A stretch of DNA of 64,000 bases, taken from positions 82,666,765 through 82,730,764 of the forward strand of contig CM067081.1 in the NCBI GenBank assembly GCA_034008185.1. The letters run 5' to 3'. The DNA is from Gorsachius magnificus. Lineage: Eukaryota > Chordata > Aves > Pelecaniformes > Ardeidae. The stretch's first letter is position 1; every line of letters starts with the position of its first letter. Of the stretch, positions 1 through 12,800 are shown in pieces. Position numbers and translations under genes: made by a program. The notes below the pieces were generated by a model. That model made no database searches. It was not told where the DNA came from and was given only the letters and a program-made list of their open reading frames with translations.

Positions 1-627
1 TTTGGGTCCTTGAAACACTTCTGTCTCATCTTGCAGAGCTGTAGATTTATAGACGGAAGGAGTTAGGGGTGGTGGGAAAACTATGGTTTTGGGGGAATTG
101 CATGATTGGGACCCAGAGTTAACATGCTTTGGTTAGGACAGTTTGCTGAAAGCCTTGGCCTGAGTTACGGTTTCCTTGTTTATCAAGATAGAAGTACCAT
201 AATTCACTAAGCATGTACAGTAAGTGGGTAAATTGAGTCTCTGTCCTCACTCTGACTTTTTTGCAGGCGATGTCTTTGCCCCACTGACTTTTGAATACCC
301 CCCTGAACTGAGTGGTGTCAGGATCTGACCCCTGAGGCGACTGGACTTCTGTAAGGCAAGGAGGGCAGTGCAGCCTCCTCAGCTTGTGTGGTTGCAGGTG
401 ATCAGCAGCACGGGGTGTTGGCAGGGGACCAAACATCCAAGCAATCAGCAGTGAAATACATAGGCTTGCATATGCACATGCTCTCACAAAACTAGACTCC
501 TTTAAACTGAGATTAGACCTGAGAAATTTTAGCTTACCCATAATGTGAAACATTGCAAAACAAGCAATCGGGTCTTTGCAGCTGGTTAAAATCATGGTGC
601 TTGTCTTCATGCTATAGTTTTGATTTT
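1..627. other. Unannotated sequence, no gene recognised
   Basis: I recognise no gene or repeat here. The minus strand carries an ATG-started open frame of 163 codons (119-610) with one hydrophobic stretch in the middle. Its product resembles no family I know, it has no splice or promoter context I can point to, and an ORF of this length is not surprising by chance. It is treated as noncoding. Confidence 0.5.
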
Positions 628-875
628 CATAGAATCACAGAATCATTTAGGTTGGAAAAGACCTTTAAGATCATCAAGTCCAACTGTTAACCTAACCCTG
701 CCATCCCACTACTAAACCATGTCCCTAAGCACCTTGTCTGCCTGGCTTTTAAATACCTCCTGGGATGGGGACTCAACCACTTCCCTGGGCAGCCCATTCC
801 AATGCTTGACAACCCTTTTGGTGAAAAAAATTTTCCTGCTGTCCAACCTAAACCTGCCCTATGTAGACTTTTGCT
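628..875 (-). mobile_element. CR1 LINE, 3' end fragment
   Basis: Read on the minus strand, this is the last part of a CR1 element: the end of ORF2, the short 3' UTR and the terminal octamer repeats (TGATTCTGTGATTCTATG type, at 628-645). It aligns by eye with the 3' end of the full-length CR1 at 36062-40480, including the conserved GGTCTTTTCCAACC block. Extreme 5' truncation is the normal outcome of CR1 target-primed reverse transcription. Substitutions and small gaps show that it is older than the copies at 36 kb and 59 kb. Its short ORFs on either strand are remnants. Confidence 0.93.
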
Positions 876-2611
876 TGGCTTATGGGTGGACACATTACCT
901 TTGAAGTACGTGAAAGCTTACGCCGTGTTTTATAGTTAAAAGACTGCCAGCAGCCTGGTCAGATTTGTAATAATTTATTTTTTTTTTAGCTATGTGAATT
1001 TCTCTGAGGAAAATATAAATGAGTTTTGAATAAATTAGGACTGTCATTCTGGCTTAAGGAAATACAGAAAAAGCATTTGCAGGTCATAGAGGAGCCCGTT
1101 CCTGATCGTCAAATGTTCTTGCACAACATAGATGCAAATAGCTCATTACTCCCTCAGTAATATGGAAATTAATTTTGAAAACATTGTAAGACTGAGAATT
1201 ACTGTTTCATCTGGTTATTGATATATTCCAGCTCTATATCTTACATCTTAATTTTTTTCTGGAAATATGTTAATTCCTTCTCTAGAAACTTTTGCTTTGT
1301 GGCAGAGTTTGATGTTACAACAGTTGTTGCTAGCGGCTTGATGGCCATGTGTCCTCTGCCAACCTCTTCTCACCTATGCTGCCCTCCCCTTTCCAAAGGG
1401 AATGAGTCAGCCTGCTTCTATTATTAATTTTTGAGCTTTTCCAGTATTCTTGATGGGATGTGGTGTAAGATCAATAAAAAAAGCTTTTAAATTTCCACTG
1501 ATGAAGAAAAAAATACTGATTCTAAGAAGGCACTACTTTGAGGCCTTCCTGTAGATGCTTCAGAGACTCATTTGGATAAAGTTGGCATTGGCACAGACTT
1601 TCTGGTCAAACTACAATAGCCATGATTGCGGCTGTCCTGGAAATAGGCATGGTTGTATTGTCCCTGTTAGTTTGTGTAAATGCAATTATATGTACTTCTG
1701 ATTGTGAAGGCAGATCACAATTCAGAGCACTGGAACAAAATAATTACATAATTTGACTCTTGCTTGTTATTACTTTTTCATTATCTGTGCTTGTGGTGTT
1801 GGGATTTGTCACGTTAACTGGTTCTTGCAGCATTAAACATGACTTTAATTGACATTTGCAAAGTGTATCCAAATATTTTGAAAATTGCTAAGCTTTCTCT
1901 CATTTAGAGTTACTGGGTTTTATTTTTAAACTAACTAAAACTTGAAGGAAGTTTACCAAATATTTTATGGCATTTGATTTTTGAATTTTTTTTTCTTTAA
2001 AAGTCTTGAGACTGGATTTTCAGTCTTCTGCAACAAGCTCATAATTAAGAAGAAAGCATATTTTCCCCCTCTTGCAGAAGGTAAATGCCTAATTTGGTTC
2101 TTGGATGCTTATTTACAGGTCTAGTGTGCTGAATTTATAGTAACAGGTCTCATTTGATGAAGCTTTCTGAACACTATTTTATATATGTGTAATAGTAATG
2201 ATATGATGCTCCTAGGTTTGAGTCCCAGCTCATTAAGTGGATGCCTTAGAATTCTAGCTGGGCTATTAATTTTTCATGTATTTATACAGTAATGAATGAT
2301 TAATGTGTTCCTGCACTAGAGTCTAAGATTTTGAAATGGGGAATAACAGATGACACAGCGCGCTTTCAACTGTAAAATGTTTCCCATGGGAGCACTGAAA
2401 CCTGAAGAAGAGCAAGCAGACGAAAACCGAAGAGTTAAATTAAATAAAATGCTTTAGGTGCTTGTAATTTGAAAACAGATAATAAGTATTTTAACTTCCC
2501 ACAAACACTATATTGTTACCTACAGATGTAGGAAAACCTAGATATTTAATGTCAGGAACATTCACGTGTCAGGTAAGATACTTCAAAAACCTTAAATAAA
2601 GTATAGGTGGG

Positions 2612-2634
2612 GTTATTTATTTATTTATTTATTT
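2612..2634. repeat. (TTTA)n microsatellite
   Basis: About six uninterrupted copies of a TTTA/TTAT tetranucleotide. A likely length polymorphism, with no gene context visible. Confidence 0.9.
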
Positions 2635-2685
2635 AGTCTTTGCGTTCGAAGGAGCTTCAATGGGATTTTTTTCAGGCGGTAGCAG

Positions 2686-2743
2686 GGGAGTTACTTTACC
2701 AGTAGTTCCCTGCTGGGAGTTATTTTAGCAGTGGTTCTTTGCT
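2686..2743. repeat. 29-bp imperfect tandem duplication
   Basis: Two directly adjacent 29-bp units (2686-2714 and 2715-2743), both beginning GGGAGTTA and ending TTGCT or CTGCT. By eye they match at 24 of 29 positions. The left unit also has a short inverted repeat (AGCAGGGGA against TTCCCTGCT, one mismatch). Confidence 0.8.
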
Positions 2744-4006
2744 CCCGTCGCCTTTGTGGGGATGCTGTTAGGTCCCTGCCAGTTGAGGTGGGGCAGGGAA
2801 GCAGCCATCAGAGCTGTGTCTGATAGAAGTCTGCTCCGCTTCCAGAATTCCGAGTCACGGACCACGAAATACATGTGGCGTGTGTATTATACACATTTCT
2901 GGTGCGTACAGGTCCAGAAGCCAAAGGCTGCAAATAAAAGAGGTAGCAAGGACTGGGATGTGCTAGGGGATGGTTTGTGCCCTTGTGCCATTCACTCTCC
3001 ATGCTGATGGCAGTCTTACACACCTCTGAACTGAGTGACTTAAAGTGTGTGACTAATGCAAAGGGCACAATATAAAGCAAGCACAAGTTTGTTTCGAAAT
3101 GCCATTGCAATGAAGTCCTTCTCTAGTCCTTGGCTATTAAATTGTTTATATTTTTACAGACTCAGAGCATGAATTTTTACCAGTTGCGAGGTCTTTCTCG
3201 ACTGTACCTCCTGTGAAAGACTTGCTAGATGATACCCACTGAAGTACCGTTGACAGTAGATAATAGCAGTCCTCAAACTGATTCTTGCAGTTTATGGGGA
3301 CTACCATAAACTCAACTCCTGATTTGAGAAAGGCTTTCTATTAACACCATTTTATTTGGCTGCATTATTTCTGCAGGAGGCATGTGCTCTGCTCTTACCA
3401 CGTTTGCTTTTAGAACATTTTTACTCTTTCAGCTTTCTTTGGTTCTACGTTAACATAATAAAATATAGAATCTTGCTTAAAAAACTAGAAACTCTCACAT
3501 GCACTTAAAATACTGTCACTGGTCCCCTGACTTTCGTACCACTTAGAGGTTCTCTGAGACACCTCTCAACGTTGGTTAAACTAAAGTGCTTCCTCAGCAA
3601 CATGCTTCTTCCAGAGTGCTGCTTTGTAGAGTGGAGCCTCTTTGAAGCTTTATTTGGCTGTTGGAGCCAAGTGGGCAGCTCAGTAGCACATTACTTCCTA
3701 AAACTGAATTTTATAGATGGTGTAGGAAGTTTGCAACCTTGCTTTCCTTCATCAAGGCTTCCTTTCTTTTGAGGGGCTCTCTGGGGATGCAGTTTCCCTC
3801 TTCTGCTTGGGAGTAATTCCTCTTCTGCTTCTGTCTTCAGTGCACTTTCTGGGAGTCCTTGAATTGTGGCTGTAGTGTAGAGCAGTTTCATGCACACATA
3901 ACATGTACAAATTTGCCTTATACTACCTTTGTACTTAATATGTCTGCTCTAAGTATGTACCAAATACGTATTTGTTACCTTCTTGTATTTTCATTGGAGT
4001 GAACTG

Positions 4007-4152
4007 CAGAATCACAGAATGGCTGAGGTTGGAAGGACCTTTGAAGGTCATCTTGTCCAACCCCCTGCTCAAGCAGGGACATCTACAGCTGGTTGCCCAG
4101 GACCGTGTCCAGTCAGGTTTTGAGTATCTCCAAGGATTCAGACTCCATCATC
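4007..4152 (-). mobile_element. CR1 LINE, 3' end fragment (different subfamily)
   Basis: On the minus strand this is the terminal part of a CR1 of another subfamily than the 36-kb copy. It has GACCTTCAAAGGTCC and TTCCAACC blocks followed by octamer tails of the CATTCTGTGATTCTG type. On the plus strand it shows the familiar bird pattern of a tail, GTTGGAAGGACCT, then CTGCTCAAGCAGGGAC. It is about 146 bp, old and noncoding. Confidence 0.9.
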
Positions 4153-7100
4153 TCTTCATGTGAATGAACTCTGATTTGTCCTCTTAGGGTACTTCAGTAC
4201 TAGTGGAGTGTTTAGGGTACATCTGGATCAGTCCATGTTTTCTTTCATATTCACAGTACATCCCAAATTTGATGCATTGTAAGACCGCTATGATATTTTA
4301 TACATAAATGACATGGGGTTTTACTGAATGTAAGCTGTTGAACTCTGTTTCATGGCTGTGGTAGAGGGTTTGCTGGCTGGGCAGGGTGACACTGGGTGAT
4401 TCTTAAGGGCTCAGCTCTGAGGGAGGTGTGGAAGCTGCAGGAGGTAGGGCATGCAGGCCTCTCCCTGCTTTCTCCCCATCTCTGGGACTGCATTATTCTC
4501 TTCCCATTCCTAATCCTCACTCTCAAGACCCACGGGTGTCCTGCCTTCCACTGTCCCCACCCTGGCCTGTGCAGATGTGGCCGATGGACACCATGCCAGA
4601 AGCACACCCGCAGCCCTTGGGCAGCTCAGCTCTACCCACAGGGTACCAAACCCCGGGTAGCCCCTCGTCGCGTGGTGTGTCAAGAGTACAGCCCACAGAT
4701 GTGGAAAGCTTCCAAGTGAATTTTCTCCTCCTCTTTTCTCTTCCAGTCTTTGCCAGATTTGCGGGCTTAGGTCATAGAAAGAAGTTGGAGAATTACTTGG
4801 GTTTTGCTTATCGACTTAAGTAAGGCCATCAGAAGAAAATGCAGCTGGAGATGCCTTGGTGTGGTTCACAGGGTTGTTTTGTCTTTTGGAAGTGGAGAGG
4901 TGGGGAGCTGTTGCGAGATGCTGCTTCTGACTTGTCACGGAAAGCTTTTGGGGCATCTTGCCGCTTCATTTCTCCATGCTGCACTTTTCCCACTTGTAAG
5001 ACAGGTAGGAGAAACTTGCATTCGCAAGGATTTTATGGGGTTGAATTTGGTAAGGTTGCCAAGCTGTTTTGGGATCCTCAATGTGAAATTACGATATAAA
5101 GGGCAAATAAATAATTCGTAGATTTGTGGGTTGGAAATTAAAGGGAAAAAACCCAAGGAACTTAGTTTTAGGCCAAATAAACTTCAAAGCTGATGTGTCG
5201 CTAGGAAATAAAAGATGGCTGAAAGCTAAGGAGGTTATTGAGCTAAGCTGTGATGAATTAACTGAATTAGTGTGAAGTAATGGCAAAATGTTGCCACATT
5301 TGTAATTACTTCTTCACAAACTTGAGGGATTGTGAAGTTAATGTCAAAAGTAGGATTTTTGCCAAAGAATCCTTTTGCACTATTTACATTTCTTTATGGG
5401 GAAAATAGCTAGTGCCACAAAATGTGATGAAAATGTAGTATTAGGAATGTGTAAAATACCACAAAATGAAATTGAGTAAAAATTTTAATGTGGAGGTTTT
5501 GTCTGCTTGCATTCATACAGTTTCCTTTTACAAACAGAATAAAAATACAGATTTACCAGTCATGCATATTAAAATAATTTCTGCTGTGAGAAGTTTGGCT
5601 TTTTTGAGGATTCTTTGAGGTTTAGGCCCCAAGCTGTTAATCAGATGCTGCCTCAGTGATACGCAGGTGTATATTGATCGCACATTTTGCTGGGACTGCC
5701 TGCGGTAGAAAATGAAAACGCAATAAGTAAATACTCCAGTGTAAGGAACAAAATTATTACAAAAATTCTGTTGGAAGTCAGGGAGACGTCTTTTCCTGGA
5801 AAATAATGTGTGGTTTCTGGCAATGGAAAATTTCCCACCGAGCCTTTAATTTGACCTATTGGTCTATAAGCTTAGCCTGTTTGAGACAGGTGATTCGGTC
5901 TCCGATTTCATTTCAGCTGGGAGAGGAGAAAGGCTGTGCAGCAGAGCTCGGGGAACCATCTTCTGGTGCACCGTGTGTGGTCACTGTTTTTCAATCAGCT
6001 GTTTAGCTGCAGTGTGCACCCCTGCTTCTCTGCCGATGTGCTGGAGGAAAGCCGGGTGCGCTGTGTGTGGGGAACGTAGCAGCTTTCCACTGGGGTTTTA
6101 TTAATGGGTTTTTGGTTGTGGGTTTTTCTTGTTTGGTTGGTTGCAATATGAGTAAATACAAGCTTCTGGTACAAGTTTCTGGTAAGGATAGCAATCAGAT
6201 GGAGGCTACCGTATATATTCTTTTCTGTCTGACAACTGGTGCGAGAATGAGAAGCAATGTATTGATATTGGCACGCCAGCTTAATATTCAGGGGGGGAAA
6301 AGTGTGTAGAGCCTGCAAGAACTGGCTGCTGGGCACAGAATCTCTGTCTGGCTGTATTACTATAGATGCCATTTTATGCTACTGCTTAACAGGATTTTTC
6401 AGAGACACAGCTATATCTGCAAAAGAGAATGAAAATACTAAGAGTCGGTGAGGTTTTATTGATTGCTTATTGTGTGGAGGTAGTATTGAACACTGGATGA
6501 TTGGCCAATTAAAAAAATGAATGGATAGTTCCAAGAATAAATTAGGTAGTGCACACATCAAGAAAATAAATGTTAATCTCTCACTGTAGATGAGCTTTAA
6601 ACAGCCTCTGCTCTTCTGAATATTTGCACGTTATATCTTTGTGCCAGACAAATGTATTTGCTATTTCTCCCTTCATTATTATTATTATGTGATTATACAA
6701 AAAGCTGTCTGGATTTTATAGCCTCTGACTTTGCTGCCAGCTCTCTTTTAATTAATTCTGTCATCTCGATCGTACGTTGCTGGCGTAGAGGATGCTCAGG
6801 AAGCCAGTAGTGTAGCCTTTCAGGACTGTTGCTCGTTGCCCTCTCCTGGTATCCCTTACAGACGATAGTGATGCTGTAGCTGTAAGAAGTTTTCAGGGCT
6901 ATTTTTCCTCTGACAGAGCTTTTGCTGTAATAATGCTGTGTTTTTACTTCACAGCGATAGGCACAGTCAGAACTTTAGTGTTAGTTTTGCCTCTTAACCT
7001 CTATGGATAGGGCCTATATCTGTGTTACAGCTTAATTCCCAGAGCTAATTAAACCTCATGAAACATGATTTTCAAGTCTGGCAAAACTACTGCAAGGGAA

Positions 7101-9738
7101 GATGGAATTGCACTGGCTGAGTGGCTTAGCTGAAACTTGTGAAGCATCCAGCCTCCGTGAGCACGCTGTCTTTCGTGGTTTGGGAGCAGCTTTATTCCTG
7201 TTTTTCAAAACAGGGGCTGTAAGAAAGCAATATGCAGTTGGTGAATAATACTTGTGCCTTGAGGTGGTGGGGTGGCAGTGCTTGATGACAAAGAATATTC
7301 AAGTGTGAATCACAGTCAGCGCTTGAAATCTTCCAGAGGTTTGAAGAACTGCTCTGTCAGAAGATTCTTGTCCTGTTTGACTCTTACGGCTTTTCCTTTC
7401 AAAACAAGCCAGTTCAGGGTATAAATGTTGAGGCTTTCATTCTCCTGATGACACCTTTTTGAAGCTCAAATGAGATTTGTGTAGCCTCCACTAGACGTGT
7501 AATGTTAGTTTTGAAGAGTACCTGGGTAACGATCAGCAGATAGGCAGTTGATAATGTTTACAGACTTAATTGCTTAAAAATGGATTCACATCATCTATGA
7601 AAAACACTAATAATTCATTTAGCTGAAAGCTCAATGCACAGGATCTTTCAAAACTGTCTAATGACTCAAGGCCTTCTTTGAATTTCAACTTTTTTTTTTT
7701 TTCTTAACTGGGTAAGGATCTTAGATAATATGTTAGTCTTGCATAATTGCTTTACTGCAAGAAAAAATATTTCTGGAGGATGTTGTTTTCTTTTGTTACT
7801 TCAGTTTTCAGTGTAATCCTATTTTTGCCACTATATAGAAACTAATATAGAGGATTTTTTTTCTTATGACATTCACAAGACACAAGTTTATTTGGACTGA
7901 AGAAAAAGCCTTATTTGCTGATTCTGGGAAGGTATCAGTAATTTCAAATGTTGGTGCATTCTTCCCTCCTACATTCTTGTACTCAGTCAAAACTGAATAT
8001 ATTTTCAGATGAGACCTGCAGGATCTGCTGTTCTTGATTGCACAAACAACAGTGCCGAGCAGCCTCAGTTCATCTTGCTAATGAGCATCTCTCTATGAAT
8101 GCATTTTGCTTTATTCTGCTTGCCGAGCAAGAAGGTTTAAGAGCACTTCATCCATCTTTGAAGAATGTCACTTATCACTGGTTTTAATTCCTATTTGCTT
8201 TGGTATAAGGTAGCATTAACTTTCACATTTGAACTATGAGGTTCTTGAGCTGCTCATGTGAAACAAAGCAAAGAGCAGTGTTCCCAAGATTAGATTTAAC
8301 CCTGGGAGTCTGGTCCTTATAGCGTCCCTCTGTAACGAGCAGAGAGAAGGTGGCAGCTCCTGTAGGAAAAAAAAATGTGTTCCACCTTCTTCTTCTGGCT
8401 TGCTCCTGGAAGAAATCTCTGTCCATTGAGAGCAGAGGAAACCTCATGAGATCACTCTCCTAAGGCCAATTCTTAAGTGTTACTTAATAGTTAAAAGGAA
8501 GACAGATGTAAGTGGATACTTTGAATAGCAGGATGACAAATCAGCATGCTGACTGCATAGCTGCATCCTGATTGTTGTATTGTAAATGCAACAAACTTAC
8601 TGAAAAAGAAATTGTTGTGCATTAAACAACTGTATAACTACAATTTAGAAAAATACATGAGCTGCCAACCTATCTTCTATTATATAGGCCTCAACTAAGA
8701 TAAAAAAAAAAAATATCACTGTAGAATAGGTTTGACCAAAAGCACAAAAGGGAATAATGTTTTTTAGTTCTCTTGAAATATCTTCACAATAAAATAACCG
8801 GTTATAATGAAGAATTTATATCCAAAACTTACATATTAACAGAATAACATGGGAATCCATACTGCAAAAATCTCTGATGCTTTTTTCCTCTTCACTTTTA
8901 AACAAAAAGAATAAAAAAGTAAGAAGAAAACCAGTGTGGTAGTTTAATATGTGCTGAATTTTCCATATATCCATATAGTCATGTTAAACTGTGAAGACTG
9001 TTGGCTTTCATCATAAAATTTCAATAATTACTGCTTTTTCTTTTAAAAAAAGCAATGTCTTGCAGCCCAGAGTTACGCTTTATATTTTATCGTTTTTTCT
9101 TTTAGTTCCTATCATATATAAAAGTGTATGATATTGCCAAGGTATTCCAGGTTCTGCACCTCAAGCAAAAAATGTAGTTTCAAATTATATTTTGGAGAAA
9201 GAAGCTGAGATTTCTATGTATTACTGGGGGCTTTTATATAGCATTTCATTAATAAGGAAAGAGAATTTATAATGACACATTGCGTTAATTTGGCGTAATT
9301 GCATTACTCAGTGGTGATGCACCTGGAGATCATCTAAAACATATGTTAATGAAAGTTTCATAACTCCAAAAATTAGGAAGTTGTTGCCTTTGCTAGAATT
9401 GAAATTAGATCCAGAAAAAAATTAAACTGTCCCCAAAATAAATCAGATCTTGTTGAGATAAGACAGTAGCATCAAACAAGCGTGTGAAGTGAAGATTTCC
9501 CAGGAAAAAAATATTCCCCTTCATATTCTTTTAATTGTAGGTGTTTGAAAGCCCTGAACTTCTTGAATAGTCTTGGCATGATGAGTTAGTTGTCAGAGTA
9601 TAGACAACGTAATAAAAATCCTTATTAAACAGTTTATAGCATGATTTTGACATTTTATCATGAAAACAGTAATGCATATATCATGGAGCAGTTTATTAAT
9701 TTGCATTAAATAAGTTTGTCTGGATTGTGAATGCATTG
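4153..9738. other. Unannotated sequence, no gene recognised
   Basis: Over 5 kb of AT-rich sequence without a supported gene. Short ORFs occur at many points, but none has a recognisable product. The only stretch resembling an exon is minus 8223-8359, where a pyrimidine tract ending in CTACAG precedes 45 open codons and a stop; see the findings. Simple sequence includes a T run near 7690 and ATT repeats near 6676. Confidence 0.5.
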
Positions 9739-9882
9739 TAGAATCATAGAATCATTTAGGTTAGAAAAGACTTTTAAGATCATCAAATCCGACTATTAAC
9801 TACCCCTGCCATCCCACTGCTAAACCATGTCCCTAAGCACCTTGTCTACCTGTCTTTTAAATACCTCCAGGGATGGGGATTC
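9739..9882 (-). mobile_element. CR1 LINE, 3' end fragment
   Basis: Very similar to the fragment at 628-875 and to the 3' end of the full-length copy. It has octamer tails at 9739-9755, then the conserved 3' UTR, and breaks off inside the end of ORF2. It is about 144 bp, severely 5' truncated and noncoding. Confidence 0.92.
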
Positions 9883-12800
9883 ATGTGCCATGGATGAAGA
9901 GATGTACGAATTTGCTCTGTACAGGTCAGTTTGTTTTGGGCAGATATTTTTGCCTTGTCCTGCTGTGATCCCATTATCTCAATTTTTTTCTCCCTGTAGA
10001 GAATGAAGAGTCGATTGAGTATAAAACTGTAAATAAGCATTCATAAGAACTGTATTTTAATATAAGATAGAAGCCAAGGAAATACTGTATTTCTTCTCTT
10101 TTCATAAAATCTAATGTGATACAATTTAGTCTTCCAATTGGAGTAACAGCCTATGATGTGTATGTTGCACAGTACATAACCTAATCTCTCTTCTCTCCGC
10201 TGCTCTGAACTGGATAATGAACAAGTTATTCTTCATCCCCATAACTGCCAAATATGCTGGGGATTAATGTCTAGCAATAAGTACCCGTATTTCATTCAGT
10301 GCTAAATGTGCCAGCTTTCACACTGTGAAGTGCCAGATGCCGTAACATTTGGTGTTTTTTGTTGTTGTTCTGATGTCAGAGTTAAAGATGGAAATGAAGT
10401 GAGGTGGGTTTGTCTGCACTGCTCGCCATCAGCAGGAAGGTTCAGTCACTTGGCCACGGTGGAAGCTGCGGCTCTCCATCAGCCTCAGCCCCTCTTGGTC
10501 TGCCTCAGCTCAGGCTCCTTTCCCTGTAGCAGCAGTGTACAACAGTCTCTAGGCATGAGACTGCTCTTTTGTTTGGGCTTTGTATTCCATATTTGTATTT
10601 TTTAATTTATTTAGTGTGAAATGATAGTATTTTGCTTGTAACATTTTTTGACTGGTTTCTTTGAGCAGCTTCAGTACAGCAGAAATACAACGTGGTACTT
10701 TTGATTAAAAGAGATAATATAGAGCACATTAGAATAAAGAATATTTTTGAGAAAAAAATCTAAAAATGCTTGACATTCAGCTAAAGCGTTGTCTTGATTG
10801 ACATAGTGCTTGGTTTATGTTCATGCAACATTACAATGATCTGCTCAAATTTAGTGAAAGATCCGGAAGAATAGGTGCAGAGTGAAGTATAGGGTCTACT
10901 ATATCATCATCTGAATAGTAACAGTAATTTTACAGCATGAAGGGATAGCTAATGCAGGAACATCATGAAAGCTTCCCAATGAGTTGACAAATGTTGTTTC
11001 TGCAAAAATAATATGAGGAGACTTATGCTTTTTATCTGGATGCACTAGTGCTGTCAGTATCATCTTTCTTGAAAATATTACTGTGCTTAGAATGTAAGAT
11101 GGCATTAGCAGAAATTACTTGAAATTCAGAAGCTCATATTTTTTTCTGTGTAATGGGTAGTGTTCATTTGTTGATGTTCGGGGGCTCAGTTATGCTATAT
11201 AATCAAATGAAAAGTAACTCAGCTTCCAACTGGTCTGCTTTAAACAAAGTAGAGTTTAATCCAGTGGGTTCATCTGATTTCCAGCCAGAAAGTAATTTCA
11301 AAATGTTTGGGCTTGCATGACAGATCTGAAGTGTTTGGAAAAAGTCTGATGTGAACGTGTGGATGATTATTTTCAGGTGGCATCAGAAGTGCATGGACAA
11401 GGGCTATCCTGTCCTTCAAACAGAGCAGACTATCGGTGGCCATGGACAAGCTTTAGCAGTTGTGGGGACAAGCAATATTGGGATTCTTCACTGCAGCCTC
11501 TAAGATTGGGTCGCAGTTGTATGGAGAGCAAAATTTATAGTCTTTCAGTAAAGTGTTTGTATTTGCAGCCATTCTGTAACTCTGTGCCTAGAAGGAGGAG
11601 GAATCCGAACTGAAATGTCTGTAGTGTTGCTTATCAGGATTTATGATATATAAATGTTTTTGAGAGATGAAAGCTCACTGAACTAGGATTTTCTTCCTGT
11701 TCCAGCATCATATCCTCTCTGTACATTCCTTCTCTAAGTGTTCGTTTAACAAAGACTAGTCAAGCCTATTTCTTTTCAGCAGCATAGTGTAACTTAAATT
11801 TTTCTTCCATTTCTCGGCTTTATTCCCTTTTGACTGGTCTGTATTCTAATTGGGAAATAACCGCTCTTCCTTCTCGTCACTGTTCTTCTCCATGCTTCCC
11901 CTGGAGCTACTTACTAATTCTGGGACCCGCACCATTTTTCAAATGGGCAGTTGTTAAATTTTAACTCAGATTAGATCTGAAGCAAAGAAAGACTGGCCTG
12001 TTTCCCACAGATCCATGCTGACCTACCTTAAGAATGCCTTAAATCATCTTATCTTAATTTTATTTAAGCCATCATGGGTCACTTGGTAAAGTTTGTGAAC
12101 TAATTTGATCTTCTGATTTGACTTCTTGCACAGTTAAAAATATTGCACTCATTGATTTCTTCATTGAGCCTATATTTCCCATTTTACGTATGTGTTTTTT
12201 ACTGACCTCCGGATTTGATTTTATGTCTTTAAGTGATTCCCCTGGCTAATTACCTGTTCTATAAGGATAAAAATGCCCCCCATTTTTCATTTGAATTCCT
12301 CTAGCTATCATTTCCAGCCACAGACTCTCATTACACTGTTTTCTGAGGAGATAGAGATCTACTATCAGAAGTTTCCTCAGGAATGCATTTTTACTTTAAA
12401 TTAAATGAAGGGGGTGGGGGAAGCTATGGAGTCTGCTTTATCTGTGCTTAAATCTGTCTCCTTTTGGTTTTCATTTTAAACATAAGAAGATATCTGGCAG
12501 GATGCGAAATAAAGAGGTGCTTTAGAACTTCTGCCGTTCTTGTAAGTGATATTTCATTACCGTTTGTTGATTTTTTTTATTCTTTTTTTTTTCTCTGCGA
12601 TGCAGCTATCTGCTGAAGGCCACGGTACCTGCCACCCTAAACCCCCACAGCAGGTGTGTTGGGGTGCATTTTAAGTCAAATTATTTTTTTATGCACAGAG
12701 ATTCCACAGTTTGTCTTCTGCTATCTACCTCTCTTTTCTGTCACTGATGCCACTATAGCAAGTTTAGTCCCAGCTAAACCAAATAAATCCTGCTGTCTGA

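Larger units (their letters stand above)
876..4006. other. Unannotated AT-rich sequence
   Basis: No exon, RNA gene or recognisable mobile element was found. ORFs are all under about 110 codons and many start only at GTG or TTG. A (TTTA)n microsatellite and a 29-bp tandem duplication lie inside it and are listed separately. An AP-1-like TGAGTCAGC stands near 1404, but nothing around it supports a promoter. Confidence 0.55.

Noticed and set aside
119..610. 163-codon ATG frame on minus
   Set aside because: No recognisable domain or gene context. The length is within chance expectation for 64 kb.
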